DNA from: Mycolicibacterium moriokaense | Lineage (GTDB): Bacteria; Actinomycetota; Actinomycetes; Mycobacteriales; Mycobacteriaceae | DNA length: 64,000 bases | Assembly (NCBI RefSeq): GCF_003347205.1 | Contig: NZ_QQBJ01000008.1 | Span: forward strand, 62,001 to 126,000 | Direction of reading: 5' to 3' | In this document: positions 39,567 to 49,663 of the stretch, one piece after another | Layout: each line of letters begins with the position of its first letter | Numbering within the stretch: the stretch's first letter is position 1 | Translations under genes and position numbers: made by a program | Notes under the pieces: generated by a model | The model's input: only the letters and a program-made list of their open reading frames with translations | Database searches by the model: none | What the model was told of the DNA's origin: nothing

Positions 39567-40712
39567 CTACAGCTTGCGCAGTTTCCGGAGCACCTGCACA
39601 AACGGTGCGCCTGCAGCGAGGGCTTTCTTCACGTTCGGCTGCATGAAGCTGGCATTGGCCAATACCCCGTACTCCAAGCCGAAATCGCGCCATTCGGCCA
39701 CCTGGTCGACGATCTCGTCCGGCGTCCCATTGAGCAGACAGGTCCGCAGCAAGGACTTCGGCACCTCTGTGAGGTAGGACAGCACGGTCTGTTCGTCGAG
39801 CACCTGCGGGATGATGTCCTGGAAGCCACCGAAGTCATCGCCCATCGGGTGCCGGCTGCCGTGACGTTTCCACTCCGCCGCAGGCACCAAAAGGGTGAAG
39901 GCCTTCAGCGCAATCGAGTCGAGCGCCTCGTCGACGTCGTCGCGGCTTCGTCCGGTGACCACGTAGATGAAATTCGCCGCGTGAATTGCCGCCGGGTCGC
40001 GTCCGAAGTCCGATGCCGCGGTGCGGACCACGTCAAGAGCGGCCTTGTAATCGGGACGGTGAAATATCGCCCCGGGAAACCACCCGTCTGCGTATTGCCC
40101 GGTCGCCCGAAGCATGCGCGGGCCGTGCGAGGCGATCCAGATCTCCGGCCAGGTTCCCTTGTAGGGCGGCAGATCGAACGTCGCGTTGTGCAGCGGGAAA
40201 TACGGGGAGTCGCGGTTGACGGGTTGCCCATCGGATTCCCACAGTGTCCGAATCGTGGCCACCGCCTCGATGAACCGGCCGACCGGCTTGGACCAGTCGA
40301 CGCCGTACGGCTCGTTGCCTTCTCGTTCGCCGGTGCCGATGCCGAGGATTGCCCGTCCCTTTGTCAGCAGGTGCAGGGTGGCCGCCCCTTGGGCGGTGAC
40401 CGCGGGGTTGCGACGTCCTGTATCGGTGACGGCCAGGCCCAATTTCAGCCTTCGCAGGCGGTTCTTCGCGGCGATGTGCCCGAGCATTGTCCAGGGCTCG
40501 AGACACGCGTCGGGCCGCGGCATCATCGGCGCCGCGCCGACATACGGCTTCTTCATGATCGAGCGGGGCAACAAGGAATTGAGATGGTCGGGCACCCACA
40601 GCGAGTCGGCTTGTGCCGCCTGGGCGGTGAGCACGCTGTTGCGTACCAGAGGCGTCGGCCCGAACCGACTGTTGAGCAGAAACTCGACCACGCCGACCTT
40701 GAACTTCGACAT
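39567..40712 (-). CDS. F420-dependent LLM-class oxidoreductase, phthiodiolone ketoreductase-like
   Basis: A 381-residue luciferase-like enzyme that should use coenzyme F420. From memory it matches M. tuberculosis phthiodiolone/phenolphthiodiolone dimycocerosate ketoreductase (Rv2951c) along its whole length, with shared blocks such as VTDTGRRNPAVTAQGAATLHLLTKGRAILGIGTGEREGNEPYGV, SPYFPLHNATFDLPPYKG and EIWIASHGPRMLRATGQYADGWFPG. No phthiocerol lipid genes lie nearby, so the substrate may be another keto lipid. Transcribed alone, with a 274-base gap on its 5' side. Confidence 0.85.
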   Translation of the reverse strand: MSKFKVGVVEFLLNSRFGPTPLVRNSVLTAQAAQADSLWVPDHLNSLLPRSIMKKPYVGAAPMMPRPDACLEPWTMLGHIAAKNRLRRLKLGLAVTDTGRRNPAVTAQGAATLHLLTKGRAILGIGTGEREGNEPYGVDWSKPVGRFIEAVATIRTLWESDGQPVNRDSPYFPLHNATFDLPPYKGTWPEIWIASHGPRMLRATGQYADGWFPGAIFHRPDYKAALDVVRTAASDFGRDPAAIHAANFIYVVTGRSRDDVDEALDSIALKAFTLLVPAAEWKRHGSRHPMGDDFGGFQDIIPQVLDEQTVLSYLTEVPKSLLRTCLLNGTPDEIVDQVAEWRDFGLEYGVLANASFMQPNVKKALAAGAPFVQVLRKLRKL

Positions 40713-40858
40713 CGCACACCGCCTCTCGCCGCTGTGCTCCGATTCTCGGTGTCGGGCCCTCGGTGGCGGTAAGTAGTTGGCTACTTCAATTCACCTTGAC
40801 GAATCTGCCCGCGACGGTGCGCAAAAGGCCGACACAATGCGCACCGGCCTGTCAACCG

Positions 40859-40922
40859 CCGCGAGCGTGCGCAGAATGCCACCAAATTGCGGCGTGTCGC
40901 GTGCAGACACGCACGCTCGCGG
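40859..40922. repeat. Intergenic palindromic repeat, copy B
   Basis: Perfect 13-base arms CCGCGAGCGTGCG (40859-40871) and CGCACGCTCGCGG (40910-40922) enclose a 38-base loop containing GCAGAC. It lies downstream of kgd and upstream of the F420 enzyme gene, both on the minus strand. The end motifs match copy A at 13036-13117. It could terminate kgd transcription, although no T-run follows. Confidence 0.6.
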
Positions 40923-40932
40923 TGCAGAGAGG

Positions 40933-41002
40933 TCAGGCGAACGCGTCGCGCTGGTTGTCGTCTCCTCCGCGTTGCCTTCGCTGCGCTCAGGCGAACGCGT
41001 CG
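40933..41002 (-). repeat. Duplicated kgd 3' end
   Basis: The 16 bases TCAGGCGAACGCGTCG that contain the kgd stop codon (40987-41002) recur exactly at 40933-40948, 54 bases away and just beyond the gene's end. It looks like a small duplication or old rearrangement scar. Confidence 0.6.
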
Positions 41003-44000
41003 TCGATGATCTCCTGCTGTTCGACCGCGTGCACCTTCGACGACCCCGACGACGGCGCCGACATCGCGCGCCGCGATATCCGCTTGAGCCCGGTCAGCTT
41101 CTCCGGCAGCAACTCGGGCATCGTCAGGCCGAACGTCGGCCACGCGCCCTGGTTGGCCGGCTCCTCCTGCACCCAGAAGAACTGCTCGGCGTTGGGATAG
41201 CGGTCGAGTGTCTCGTTCAGCCGGCGCCTGGGCAGCGGCGCGAGCTGCTCGACGCGCACGATCGCCACGTCGTCGCGGTTGTCCTTGGCCTTGCGAGCCA
41301 CCAGCTCGTAGTACAGCTTGCCGCTGGTCAGCAGGATCCGCGTGACCTTGTCGCGGTCACCGTCGCCGTCGGTGTAGGTCGGTTCCTCGAGCACCGAGCG
41401 GAACTTCTGCTCGGTGAAGTCGCGAATGTCGCTTACCGCGGCCTTGTTTCGCAGCATCGACTTCGGCGTGAACACCACCAGCGGGCGGTGGATGCCGTCC
41501 AGCGCATGCCGCCGCAGCAGGTGGAAGTAGTTCGCGGGCGTCGACGGCACCGCGATGGTCATCGACCCCTCGGCCCACAGCAGCAGGAATCGCTCGATGC
41601 GGCCCGACGTGTGGTCGGGCCCCTGGCCCTCGTGGCCGTGCGGCAGCAGCAGCACGACGTCGGACAGCTGGCCCCACTTGGCCTCACCGGATGAGATGAA
41701 CTCGTCGATGATCGACTGCGCGCCGTTGACGAAGTCGCCGAACTGCGCCTCCCACAACACCACCGCTTCGGGATTGCCGACCGAGTAGCCGTATTCGAAG
41801 CCCACCGCGGCGTACTCGGACAGCGCCGAGTCGTAGACCATCAGCTTGCCGCCGGTCGGTTGACCGTCGGAGTTGGTGGCCAGCAGTTGCAGCGGGGTGA
41901 ACTCGGCACCGGTCTTGCGGTCGATCACCACCGAATGGCGCTGGGTGAACGTGCCTCGCCGGGTGTCCTGGCCGGACAGCCGAATGAGGTAGCCCTCGGC
42001 GATCAGCGAGCCCAGCGCCAGCAGTTCGGCGAAGGCCCAGTCGACCTTGCCCTCGTAGGCCATCTCGCGACGCTTCTCCAGCACCGGCTTGACCCTGGAG
42101 TGCACGGTGAAGCCGTCCGGGATCGCGAGGTGCGCGTCGCCGATCTGGGCCAGCAGCGACTTGTCGACGGCGGTGTTCATCCCCGCCGGCAGCATCTGGT
42201 CGCTCTCCACCGACTCGCTGGGCTCGATCGTGTGTTTCTCGAGTTCGCGGACCTCGTTGAAGACCTGTTCCAGCTGGCCCTGGTAGTCGCGCAGAGCGTC
42301 CTCGGCTTCCTTCATCGAGATGTCGCCGCGGCCGATCAGCGCTTCGGTGTAGGTCTTGCGCACGCCCCGCTTGGTGTCGATGGCGTCGTACATCGCCGGC
42401 TGCGTCATCGATGGGTCGTCGCCCTCGTTGTGTCCGCGGCGGCGGTAGCACAGCATGTCGATGACGACGTCCTTCTTGAACTTCTGCCGGAAGTCCATCG
42501 CCAGGCGCGCCACCCACACCGCCGCCTCGGGATCGTCGCCGTTGACGTGGAAGATCGGGGCGCCAATCATCTTCGCGACATCGGTGCAGTACTCCGAGGA
42601 CTTCGCATCGGAAGGCGAAGTGGTGAAACCGATTTGGTTGTTGACGATGATGTGGATAGTGCCGCCGGTGCGGTATCCGCGCAGCAGCGCCAGGTTCAGC
42701 GTCTCGGCCACCACGCCCTGGCCCGCGAACGCCGCGTCCCCGTGCAACATCAGCGGCACCACCGTGAAGGCGTCCGGGCCGTCCCCCTTGTCCAGCAGGT
42801 CCTGCTTGGCCCGCACGATGCCTTCCAGAACCGGATCGACCGCTTCCAGGTGCGACGGGTTGGCCACCAACGACACCGCAATGTCGTTGTCGCCGAACAT
42901 CTGCAGGTAGGTGCCGCTGGCACCCAGGTGGTACTTCACGTCGCCGGAACCGTGCGCCTGCGACGGGTTCAGGTTGCCCTCGAACTCGCTGAAGATCTGC
43001 GAGTAGGGCTTGCCGACGATGTTGGCCAGCACGTTGAGTCGGCCGCGGTGCGGCATCCCGATCACCACCTCGTCGAGGCTGTGCTCGGCGGCCTGGTCGA
43101 TGACGGCGTCCATCATCGGAATGACGGTTTCGGCTCCTTCGAGCGAGAACCGTTTCTGTCCAACGTATTTGGTCTGCAGGAAGGTCTCGAACGCCTCGGC
43201 GGCGTTCAGCTTGGACAGGATGTACTTCTGCTGGGCGACGGTCGGCTTCTCGTGTTTGATCTCGACGCGCTCCTCGAGCCACTTCTGCTGATCGGGCTCG
43301 AGGATGTGGGTGTACTCGACGCCGACGTGGCGGCAGTACGAGTCGCGCAGCAGGCCGAGCACGTCGCGCAGCTTCTTGTACTGGGCGCCGGAGAAGCCGT
43401 TGACGTTGAACACACGGTCCAGGTCCCACAGCGTCAGCCCGTGCGTGGTGACATCGAGGTCGGGGTGGTTGCGGAACCGGCTCTTGTCCAGTCGAAGCGG
43501 GTCGATGTCGGCCATCAGATGCCCGCGGTTGCGGTAGGCCGCGATCAACTCGATGACGCGCGCGTTCTTGTCGACGATCGAGTCGGGGTTGTCGGTGCGC
43601 CACCGCACGGGCTCGTAGGGAATGCCGAGTTCGTGGAAGATCTCGTCGAAGAAGTCGTCGGAGAGCAGCAGCTCGTGCACCGTGCGCAGGAAGTCACCGG
43701 ACTCCGCGCCCTGGATGATGCGGTGGTCGTAGGTCGAGGTGAGCGTGATCAGCTTGCCGATCCCGAGTTCGGCGATGCGCAGGTCGCTGGCGCCTTGGAA
43801 CTCCGCGGGGTACTCCATCGCCCCGACACCGATGATCGCGCCCTGGCCGCGCATCAGCCGCGGCACCGAGTGCACGGTGCCGATGGTGCCCGGGTTGGTC
43901 AGCGAGATCGTCACGCCGGAGAAGTCCTCGGCGGTGAGCTTGCCGTCCCGGGCGCGCCGCACGATGTCCTCGTAGGCCGCGATGAACTGACCGAACCGCA

Positions 44001-44814
44001 TGCCCTCGGAGCCCTTGATGGCCGCGACCACCAGCTGCCGCGCGCCCCCTTTGCCCTGCAGGTCGATCGCCAACCCGAGGTTGGTGTGCGCAGGCGTGAT
44101 GGCGTTGGGCTTGCCGTCCACCTCCGAGAAGTGACGGTTCATGTTCGGGAACTTCTTGACCGCCTGCACGATCGCGTAGCCGATCAGGTGCGTGAAGGAG
44201 ATCTTGCCGCCGCGGGTGCGCTTGAGGTGATTGTTGATGACGGTGCGGTTGTCGATCATCAGCTTCGCGGGGATGGCGCGCACGCTCGTGGCGGTCGGCA
44301 CGTCCAGCGAGGCAGACATGTTCTTGACGACGGCGGCCGCCGCGCCGCGCAGCACCTGCGCCTCGTCGCCGTCAGCGGCCTGCGCGGGTTTGTCGGTCTT
44401 CTCCGCGACCCTCGATTCCGCCGGAGTGGGTTTGGCGGGCACCACATCTGTCTTGGCGGCAGGCGGCTCGGTCGTGGCGGGCGGTGCCGCCTTCTTGGCG
44501 GGTTCGGCAGCCGTCGCGTCGGCCTTCGGCGGCGTCGCCTCGCTCTTGGGCCTCGCCTCGCTCTGAGTGGCTGCGGCCCCGTTGCCCTGCGCGGGTTTCG
44601 GCGCCGGGGCGGGTCCCGGTTCGCGCGGAGCCGTCGGCGCAGATGTCTGTCGGTCGTCGGTGTCGGTCGTCGTGCCTGCGGTCGATTCGGGCGAGTAGTC
44701 GACCAGGAACTCATGCCAGCTCGGGTCGACCGAGGAGGGATCTTCGCGGAACTTGCGGTACATCTCCTCGACCAACCACTCGTTCTGTCCGAATGGTGAA
44801 GTTGAACTGCTCAC
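40987..44814 (-). CDS. kgd: Multifunctional 2-oxoglutarate decarboxylase/dehydrogenase
   Basis: A 1275-residue thiamine-diphosphate enzyme at the 2-oxoglutarate branch of the TCA cycle, fusing an E2o-like acyltransferase domain to E1o, as in actinobacteria. The N-terminus [32 protein letters not shown] is the E1 docking segment. An Ala/Pro/Lys linker (about 50-165) is followed by the acyltransferase core, with [18 protein letters not shown] as its active-site block. The E1 part has [37 protein letters not shown] and [24 protein letters not shown] 44814 gives the family start. GarA regulation is known for the family; garA is not in this window. Confidence 0.95.
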   Translation of the reverse strand: MSSSTSPFGQNEWLVEEMYRKFREDPSSVDPSWHEFLVDYSPESTAGTTTDTDDRQTSAPTAPREPGPAPAPKPAQGNGAAATQSEARPKSEATPPKADATAAEPAKKAAPPATTEPPAAKTDVVPAKPTPAESRVAEKTDKPAQAADGDEAQVLRGAAAAVVKNMSASLDVPTATSVRAIPAKLMIDNRTVINNHLKRTRGGKISFTHLIGYAIVQAVKKFPNMNRHFSEVDGKPNAITPAHTNLGLAIDLQGKGGARQLVVAAIKGSEGMRFGQFIAAYEDIVRRARDGKLTAEDFSGVTISLTNPGTIGTVHSVPRLMRGQGAIIGVGAMEYPAEFQGASDLRIAELGIGKLITLTSTYDHRIIQGAESGDFLRTVHELLLSDDFFDEIFHELGIPYEPVRWRTDNPDSIVDKNARVIELIAAYRNRGHLMADIDPLRLDKSRFRNHPDLDVTTHGLTLWDLDRVFNVNGFSGAQYKKLRDVLGLLRDSYCRHVGVEYTHILEPDQQKWLEERVEIKHEKPTVAQQKYILSKLNAAEAFETFLQTKYVGQKRFSLEGAETVIPMMDAVIDQAAEHSLDEVVIGMPHRGRLNVLANIVGKPYSQIFSEFEGNLNPSQAHGSGDVKYHLGASGTYLQMFGDNDIAVSLVANPSHLEAVDPVLEGIVRAKQDLLDKGDGPDAFTVVPLMLHGDAAFAGQGVVAETLNLALLRGYRTGGTIHIIVNNQIGFTTSPSDAKSSEYCTDVAKMIGAPIFHVNGDDPEAAVWVARLAMDFRQKFKKDVVIDMLCYRRRGHNEGDDPSMTQPAMYDAIDTKRGVRKTYTEALIGRGDISMKEAEDALRDYQGQLEQVFNEVRELEKHTIEPSESVESDQMLPAGMNTAVDKSLLAQIGDAHLAIPDGFTVHSRVKPVLEKRREMAYEGKVDWAFAELLALGSLIAEGYLIRLSGQDTRRGTFTQRHSVVIDRKTGAEFTPLQLLATNSDGQPTGGKLMVYDSALSEYAAVGFEYGYSVGNPEAVVLWEAQFGDFVNGAQSIIDEFISSGEAKWGQLSDVVLLLPHGHEGQGPDHTSGRIERFLLLWAEGSMTIAVPSTPANYFHLLRRHALDGIHRPLVVFTPKSMLRNKAAVSDIRDFTEQKFRSVLEEPTYTDGDGDRDKVTRILLTSGKLYYELVARKAKDNRDDVAIVRVEQLAPLPRRRLNETLDRYPNAEQFFWVQEEPANQGAWPTFGLTMPELLPEKLTGLKRISRRAMSAPSSGSSKVHAVEQQEIIDDAFA

Positions 44815-44979
44815 GGCAGCTACTCGCCTCGATTCCTTCGCCTCTGGCAAGTGTCCGCACGGACGCCTGCCCGTCTGTTTTCCTTCCAGCCTGCGGTTAC
44901 CCCGCATCCACGCCGCCTAAAGGCTAGCGCCTCCGCCCACGCGCGGACGCCACAAGAGCCCTAATCGTCCGGTGACGTT

Positions 44980-45732
44980 TCAGCCCTGTGGCGCAGGCAG
45001 CACATGCAGTTTCGCCGGCCACCGGCCGGGCGGAGCCCCGAAAGCCATGCGCGCGTTGGCGATGATGCGCTTGCCCATCATGCGGTTACCCACGCCGCCC
45101 ACGACGGCACCGATGCCGACCGGCAGCAGCTTGCCGAACGTGATCGCGCCGCGCTTGAGCGCGTAGCGCTTGACGAAGTAGCGCAACAGCCGCGAGTTCA
45201 GCTGGGACACCGCAGGCAGCGGCAGCGTCGCCGCGCCGTCGCTGAGCCACGCCCCCCGCGTTCGCCCCGGGCCGAGAAGGTCGGCGATCGCATGCTTGCT
45301 GTCCTCGCCGACCAGCACGGCGAGCACCAGCGCGCGCCTGCGCTCGCGTTCCTCGGCCGGGATTCCGTGCACCTCGGCGACGGCAAGCACGAACACCGCC
45401 GTCGCCTCCAGGAACACCACCGTCTCACCGGCCACCGCCGAAAGCGCCGCCAGCGTGCCGATACCGGGGATGGCTGCCGCGGAGCCGACGGCCGCGCCGC
45501 TGGCCATCACCGCGGCCAGGTACTGCTTCTCCAACCTGGTGATGATCTCGGCGGGGGTGGCGTCGGGCGCGCTCGCCTGGAGCCGTTCCACGTAGGCCCG
45601 CACCGCGGGGCCCTGCACGCGGGCGCCACGCTCGATGATCTCGGAGAGCACCCGCGCGGCGGCACCGGGATGCTCGTCGGCGCCGTCTCTGGTAGCAGGC
45701 AGCTGGCTCTTGGCCTTGGACCGAGCGCTCAT
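44980..45732 (-). CDS. Membrane-associated protein of unknown function (Rv1249c-like)
   Basis: A 250-residue protein. It begins with a charged stretch, then has hydrophobic glycine/alanine-rich segments (about 75-100, AAVMASGAAVGSAAAIPGIGTLAALSAVAGETVVFLEATAVFVLAVAEVHG) and a second one near 205-220 (LLPVGIGAVVGGVGNRMMGKRIIANARMAFG). This resembles EcsC-like or VanZ-independent actinobacterial membrane proteins, but I cannot name the family surely. Same strand as kgd, 165 bases upstream, as in M. tuberculosis. Confidence 0.7.
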   Translation of the reverse strand: MSARSKAKSQLPATRDGADEHPGAAARVLSEIIERGARVQGPAVRAYVERLQASAPDATPAEIITRLEKQYLAAVMASGAAVGSAAAIPGIGTLAALSAVAGETVVFLEATAVFVLAVAEVHGIPAEERERRRALVLAVLVGEDSKHAIADLLGPGRTRGAWLSDGAATLPLPAVSQLNSRLLRYFVKRYALKRGAITFGKLLPVGIGAVVGGVGNRMMGKRIIANARMAFGAPPGRWPAKLHVLPAPQG

Positions 45733-45872
45733 TGCGGCCTCCTGGGGTGGGGCGTAACCGTTTGTTCAGGCTAACGGTTGTCCAACGAATCGCGGAGGCC
45801 CGCGGTTTCCGGCGGGTGCGGCCAGGCCCCGTGACGGCCGTCACGGCGATGATCTGGGAAGAAAATATTGAT

Positions 45873-45884
45873 TTAGCGTGCTAA
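45873..45884. promoter_or_regulatory. Palindrome upstream of the Bcr-type exporter gene
   Basis: TTAGC-GT-GCTAA, perfect five-base arms, sits eight bases before ATG 45893, with an AATATT -10-like sequence just upstream. It could be a repressor site. No regulator gene adjoins it. Confidence 0.3.
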
Positions 45885-45892
45885 CCACTTGC

Positions 45893-47146
45893 ATGGCAAC
45901 ATCGGCCAGTGTGAATTCAAAGGCACCCGGCCGCTGGCGCATGATCGTCGTGCTGGGTGTCATGGTCGCGTTGGGTCCGCTGACGATCGACATGTACTTG
46001 CCCGCGCTGCCCAAGATCGCCGACGACCTGTCGGTGTCCTCGTCGGTCTTGCAGCTCACGCTGACCGGCACGCTGGCCGGCCTGGCGCTGGGCCAGCTGA
46101 TCGTCGGCCCGCTGTCCGACTCGCTGGGCCGCAGGCGTCCGCTGATGGCGGGCATCGCGCTGCACATCCTGGCATCGGTGATGTGCGTGCTTGCGCCGAA
46201 TCTCGTAGTACTGGGCGTGGCCCGCGTGTTGCAGGGCGCCGGGGCCGCGGCGGCCATGGTCGTCGCGATCGCCGTCGTCGGTGACCTGTTCGCCGACTCG
46301 GCCGCTGCGACAGTGCTGTCGCGCCTGATGCTGGTGCTCGGCGTGGCGCCGGTCATCGCGCCGTCGCTGGGAGCCGCGGTGCTGCTGCACGGGTCGTGGC
46401 ACTGGGTGTTCGCCGCGCTGGTGGTGATCGCCGGCGTGCTGCTGCTGATTGCCGCCGTGGCGCTGCCGGAGACGCTGCCGCCGTCGCACCGCAGGCCGCT
46501 GCGGGTGCGTGGCATCGCCGCGACCTATGCGGAGCTGCTGCGGGACGTCCGCTTCGTCATCCTGGTGCTGGTGGCGGCGCTCGGGATGTCGGGGCTGTTC
46601 GCCTACATCGCGGGGGCGTCGTTCGTCCTGCAGGGCGTCTACGGCCTCGACCAGCAGGCGTTCGCGCTGGTCTTCGGGGCGGGCGCGGTGTCGTTGATCA
46701 GCGCAACGCAGTTCAACGTCGTGCTTCTCAAGCGCTTCTCGCCCCAGACGATCACGCTGTGGGCGCTGGCCGCCGCCCTGCTCGCGGCCGGCGTCTTCGT
46801 CGCCCTGTCGGTCGCAGACATCGGCGGCCTGGCCGGGTTCGTCGTGCCGGTGTGGGCGATCCTCGGCGCGATGGGCCTGGTCATCCCCAACGCTCCCGCC
46901 GTCGCGTTGTCTCGCCATCCCGACGCTGCGGGCACCGCGGCCGCGCTGCTGGGCGCCGCGCAGTTCGGCCTCGGCGCCGCCGTGGCCCCGCTGGTGGGCG
47001 TGCTCGGCAACGACAAACTCGCGCTGGCCGCCGTGATGGCCGTCAGTGTGCTGGTGGCGTTGCTCGCCCTGCTCGCCGTCGGCGTCTCCACCAGCGACGA
47101 CGCCGTCGACACCGTGGTCGAGGACCCGGTCGCCGACCTCGCATAG
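45893..47146 (+). CDS. Bcr/CflA-family MFS drug exporter
   Basis: A 417-residue transporter with 12 predicted membrane helices. Family marks are GPLTIDMYLPALPKIADDL in helix 1 and its loop, motif A GPLSDSLGRRRPLMAGI, and VLGVAPVIAPSLGAAVLL in helix 5 (proton:drug antiport motif). ATG 45893 is preferred over GTG 45878, which would sit inside the palindrome. Likely exports drugs or metabolites with proton exchange. Followed by a good terminator hairpin. M. tuberculosis has only the next MFS gene (Rv1250) here, as far as I recall. Confidence 0.87.
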   Translation: MATSASVNSKAPGRWRMIVVLGVMVALGPLTIDMYLPALPKIADDLSVSSSVLQLTLTGTLAGLALGQLIVGPLSDSLGRRRPLMAGIALHILASVMCVLAPNLVVLGVARVLQGAGAAAAMVVAIAVVGDLFADSAAATVLSRLMLVLGVAPVIAPSLGAAVLLHGSWHWVFAALVVIAGVLLLIAAVALPETLPPSHRRPLRVRGIAATYAELLRDVRFVILVLVAALGMSGLFAYIAGASFVLQGVYGLDQQAFALVFGAGAVSLISATQFNVVLLKRFSPQTITLWALAAALLAAGVFVALSVADIGGLAGFVVPVWAILGAMGLVIPNAPAVALSRHPDAAGTAAALLGAAQFGLGAAVAPLVGVLGNDKLALAAVMAVSVLVALLALLAVGVSTSDDAVDTVVEDPVADLA

Positions 47147-47161
47147 TTGTCGCCGCTGTAA

Positions 47162-47183
47162 TCCGCCCGTACCGTCGGGCGGA
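47162..47183 (+). terminator. Terminator hairpin after the Bcr-type exporter gene
   Basis: TCCGCCCG (47162-47169) and CGGGCGGA (47176-47183) form a perfect 8-base GC-rich stem with loop TACCGT, 15 bases after the stop codon. No T-run follows, as is common in mycobacteria. Confidence 0.65.
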
Positions 47184-47398
47184 CTACCTAGTACCAGTTA
47201 CCTAGGCGAAGTACCAGCTCGGACCGCTCGGTAGCGTCCGGTCGGCCTTTCGTCCGGCGCCGCGCAGGTGTAATCACCGGGTCAGCGCGCAGTTCACCCG
47301 GCTGGGAAGCTTCGTAGAGTCTTACCAACAGGCCAATTGCGCTGGCGTCGGGCCGCAGAACTCGACACCATCAAGAGAAGCCGAGACGAGGTGGGGAT

Positions 47399-49648
47399 AT
47401 GACCACGGCGCCGCGAGGCCGGCCCACGGGTGGGGCCGCGCCGGTCGCTGACCCGTGGCGGGCGTTGTGGGCCATGATGGTCGGCTTCTTCATGATCCTC
47501 GTCGACGCCACGATCGTGGCGGTCGCCAACCCGTCGATCATGGTCAAACTGAACGCCGATTACGACGCGGTGATCTGGGTGACCAGCGCGTACCTGCTCG
47601 GGTTCGCGGTGCCGCTGCTGCTGGCGGGCCGACTCGGCGACAGGTACGGGCCGAAGAACCTCTATCTCCTGGGCCTGCTGGTCTTCACCGGCGCGTCGTT
47701 GTGGTGCGGGCTGTCCGGCACCATCGGCATGCTGATCGCGGCGCGCGTCGTACAGGGCATCGGTGCGGCGCTGCTGACCCCGCAGACACTGTCCACGATC
47801 ACCAGAATCTTCCCCGCGCAGCGGCGCGGCGTGGCGATGAGCGTGTGGGGCGCCACGGCCGGGGTCGCCACCCTAGTGGGCCCGCTGGCCGGCGGCGTCC
47901 TCGTCGACGGCCTCGGCTGGCAGTGGATCTTCTTCGTCAACGTGCCGGTGGGCGTCATCGGGCTGGGGCTGGCGTTCTGGTTGGTGCCGGACCTGCCGAC
48001 CGAGAAGCACGGGTTCGACCTGATCGGCGTGCTGCTGTCCGGCGTCGGCATGTTCATGGTCGTCTTCGCCCTGCAGGAGGGACAGTCACACCACTGGGCG
48101 CCGTGGGTGTGGGGGACGCTGGCGGGCGGCGTCGGGTTCATGGCCGCGTTCGTCTTCTGGCAGCAGGCCAACCGCAACGAGCCGCTGGTCCCGCTCGCCA
48201 TCTTCCGCGACCGCGATTTCAGCCTGTCCACCCTCGGCGTCGCCACCATCGGATTCGTCGTGACCGCGATGATCCTGCCGGTGATGTTCTATGCGCAGGC
48301 GGTGTGTGGCCTGTCGCCGACGCGCTCGGCGGTGCTGACCGCGCCGATGGCCATCGCGACCGGTGTGCTCGCGCCGTGGGTGGGCAAGATCGTCGACCGC
48401 CACCACCCGCGCCCGATCATCGGGTTCGGGTTCTCGGTGCTGGCGATTGCGCTGACGTGGTTGTCGGTGGAGATGACGCCGACCACCCCGATCTGGCGAA
48501 TCGTGTTGCCGCTCACCGCGACCGGCATCGGAATGGCGTTCATCTGGTCGCCGTTGGCCGCGACCGCGACGCGCAACCTCGCCTCCGATGTGGCCGGCGC
48601 CGGCTCGGGTGTGTACAACGCCACCCGGCAGGTCGGTTCGGTGCTGGGCAGCGCCGGCATGGCGGCGTTCATGACGACGCGGATCAGCGCGGAGATGCCG
48701 CTTGCCGCCGACGGCGCCAGTGGCGAGGGCACGGTCACCCAGCTGCCGGACTTCCTGCACCAGCCGTTCGCGGCGGCGATGTCGCAGGCGTTGCTGCTGC
48801 CGGCGTTCATCGCGTTGCTCGGCGTGGTCGCCGCCATGTTCCTGCTCGGCTTCGCCAGTTCGCCATCCCCGCCACGGCGACGGCCCGATCCCGCCGACGA
48901 ATATTGGGACGACGAGGATTACGACGACGACGACCACTACGTCGAGTTCACCGTCCTGCACGACGAACCGGCGTCCGTCGCCGCCCCGGTCAGGAACGTC
49001 GTACCCGCTCACCCGATCGCGCCGCCAGCCGTCGAGATGGACGACGAGGGCGACACCGAGCCGATGGTGGCGCGGCATGACCATCTTCTGCGCCCGCCCG
49101 CCGACACGTGGCATGACGAACCGGTCGAGGCGTGGCACAGCCTGCTCGGCGAGAACCAGCCCGAACAGCCTGCCGAGCCGTTGCCGCCCGAGCCGCCCGA
49201 GCCGCCTGCACCTGCGGAGCCTTCCGCGCTGCCCGTGCCGCCACCTGCGGAGGCGCCCCGCGCGTATCGGCGCGAACCTGTCCGAAGCCTCTACGACTTC
49301 CTCGCCGATGTGCCACCGCCCAGTCCGTCAGTAGAGCCGATTGGATTCGCCCACAACGGCTTTCACGTCGATGACGAGCAGCGCTTCCAGCCGCTGAGCC
49401 GCTTCCAGGCACCACCCGCCGAGCCACCGCCGACACCGGCCGAACCGCAGAAGCCCGACATCCTCAGCCCCGATTACCCGCTGGATTTCGGCAGCCACGC
49501 CCATTACGAAAGCCCCGATGAGGCCGGCTTCGATCGCCCATCGCGTCACGGGCGGCCGGTCGAGCAGCCTCGACCCAACGGCAGGCATTCGCGGGCCGAA
49601 CCCGACGACGCATCCAGCCACGGGCGCCATTCGCGGCCGGGTGACTAG
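47399..49648 (+). CDS. DHA2-family MFS exporter with long cytoplasmic tail (Rv1250-like)
   Basis: A 749-residue protein. Residues 1-480 are a 14-helix drug:H+ antiporter ([22 protein letters not shown]; motif [17 protein letters not shown]; motif [22 protein letters not shown]). From about 485 a hydrophilic tail of about 265 residues follows: an acidic [18 protein letters not shown] part, a Pro/Glu-rich middle, and an end with repeated RHGR/RHSR units ([11 protein letters not shown]). M. tuberculosis Rv1250 is about 579 residues, so the tail here is much longer. ATG 47399 follows GAGGTGGGG. TAGAGT near 47313 may be the -10. Confidence 0.88.
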   Translation: MTTAPRGRPTGGAAPVADPWRALWAMMVGFFMILVDATIVAVANPSIMVKLNADYDAVIWVTSAYLLGFAVPLLLAGRLGDRYGPKNLYLLGLLVFTGASLWCGLSGTIGMLIAARVVQGIGAALLTPQTLSTITRIFPAQRRGVAMSVWGATAGVATLVGPLAGGVLVDGLGWQWIFFVNVPVGVIGLGLAFWLVPDLPTEKHGFDLIGVLLSGVGMFMVVFALQEGQSHHWAPWVWGTLAGGVGFMAAFVFWQQANRNEPLVPLAIFRDRDFSLSTLGVATIGFVVTAMILPVMFYAQAVCGLSPTRSAVLTAPMAIATGVLAPWVGKIVDRHHPRPIIGFGFSVLAIALTWLSVEMTPTTPIWRIVLPLTATGIGMAFIWSPLAATATRNLASDVAGAGSGVYNATRQVGSVLGSAGMAAFMTTRISAEMPLAADGASGEGTVTQLPDFLHQPFAAAMSQALLLPAFIALLGVVAAMFLLGFASSPSPPRRRPDPADEYWDDEDYDDDDHYVEFTVLHDEPASVAAPVRNVVPAHPIAPPAVEMDDEGDTEPMVARHDHLLRPPADTWHDEPVEAWHSLLGENQPEQPAEPLPPEPPEPPAPAEPSALPVPPPAEAPRAYRREPVRSLYDFLADVPPPSPSVEPIGFAHNGFHVDDEQRFQPLSRFQAPPAEPPPTPAEPQKPDILSPDYPLDFGSHAHYESPDEAGFDRPSRHGRPVEQPRPNGRHSRAEPDDASSHGRHSRPGD

Positions 49649-49663
49649 CCGAAGCCGGTACGG

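Noticed and set aside
41860-44799. 979-codon frame antisense to kgd
   Set aside because: It mirrors kgd codon structure (high GC, no stops on the opposite strand), is rich in His/Arg/Val, and shows no domain.
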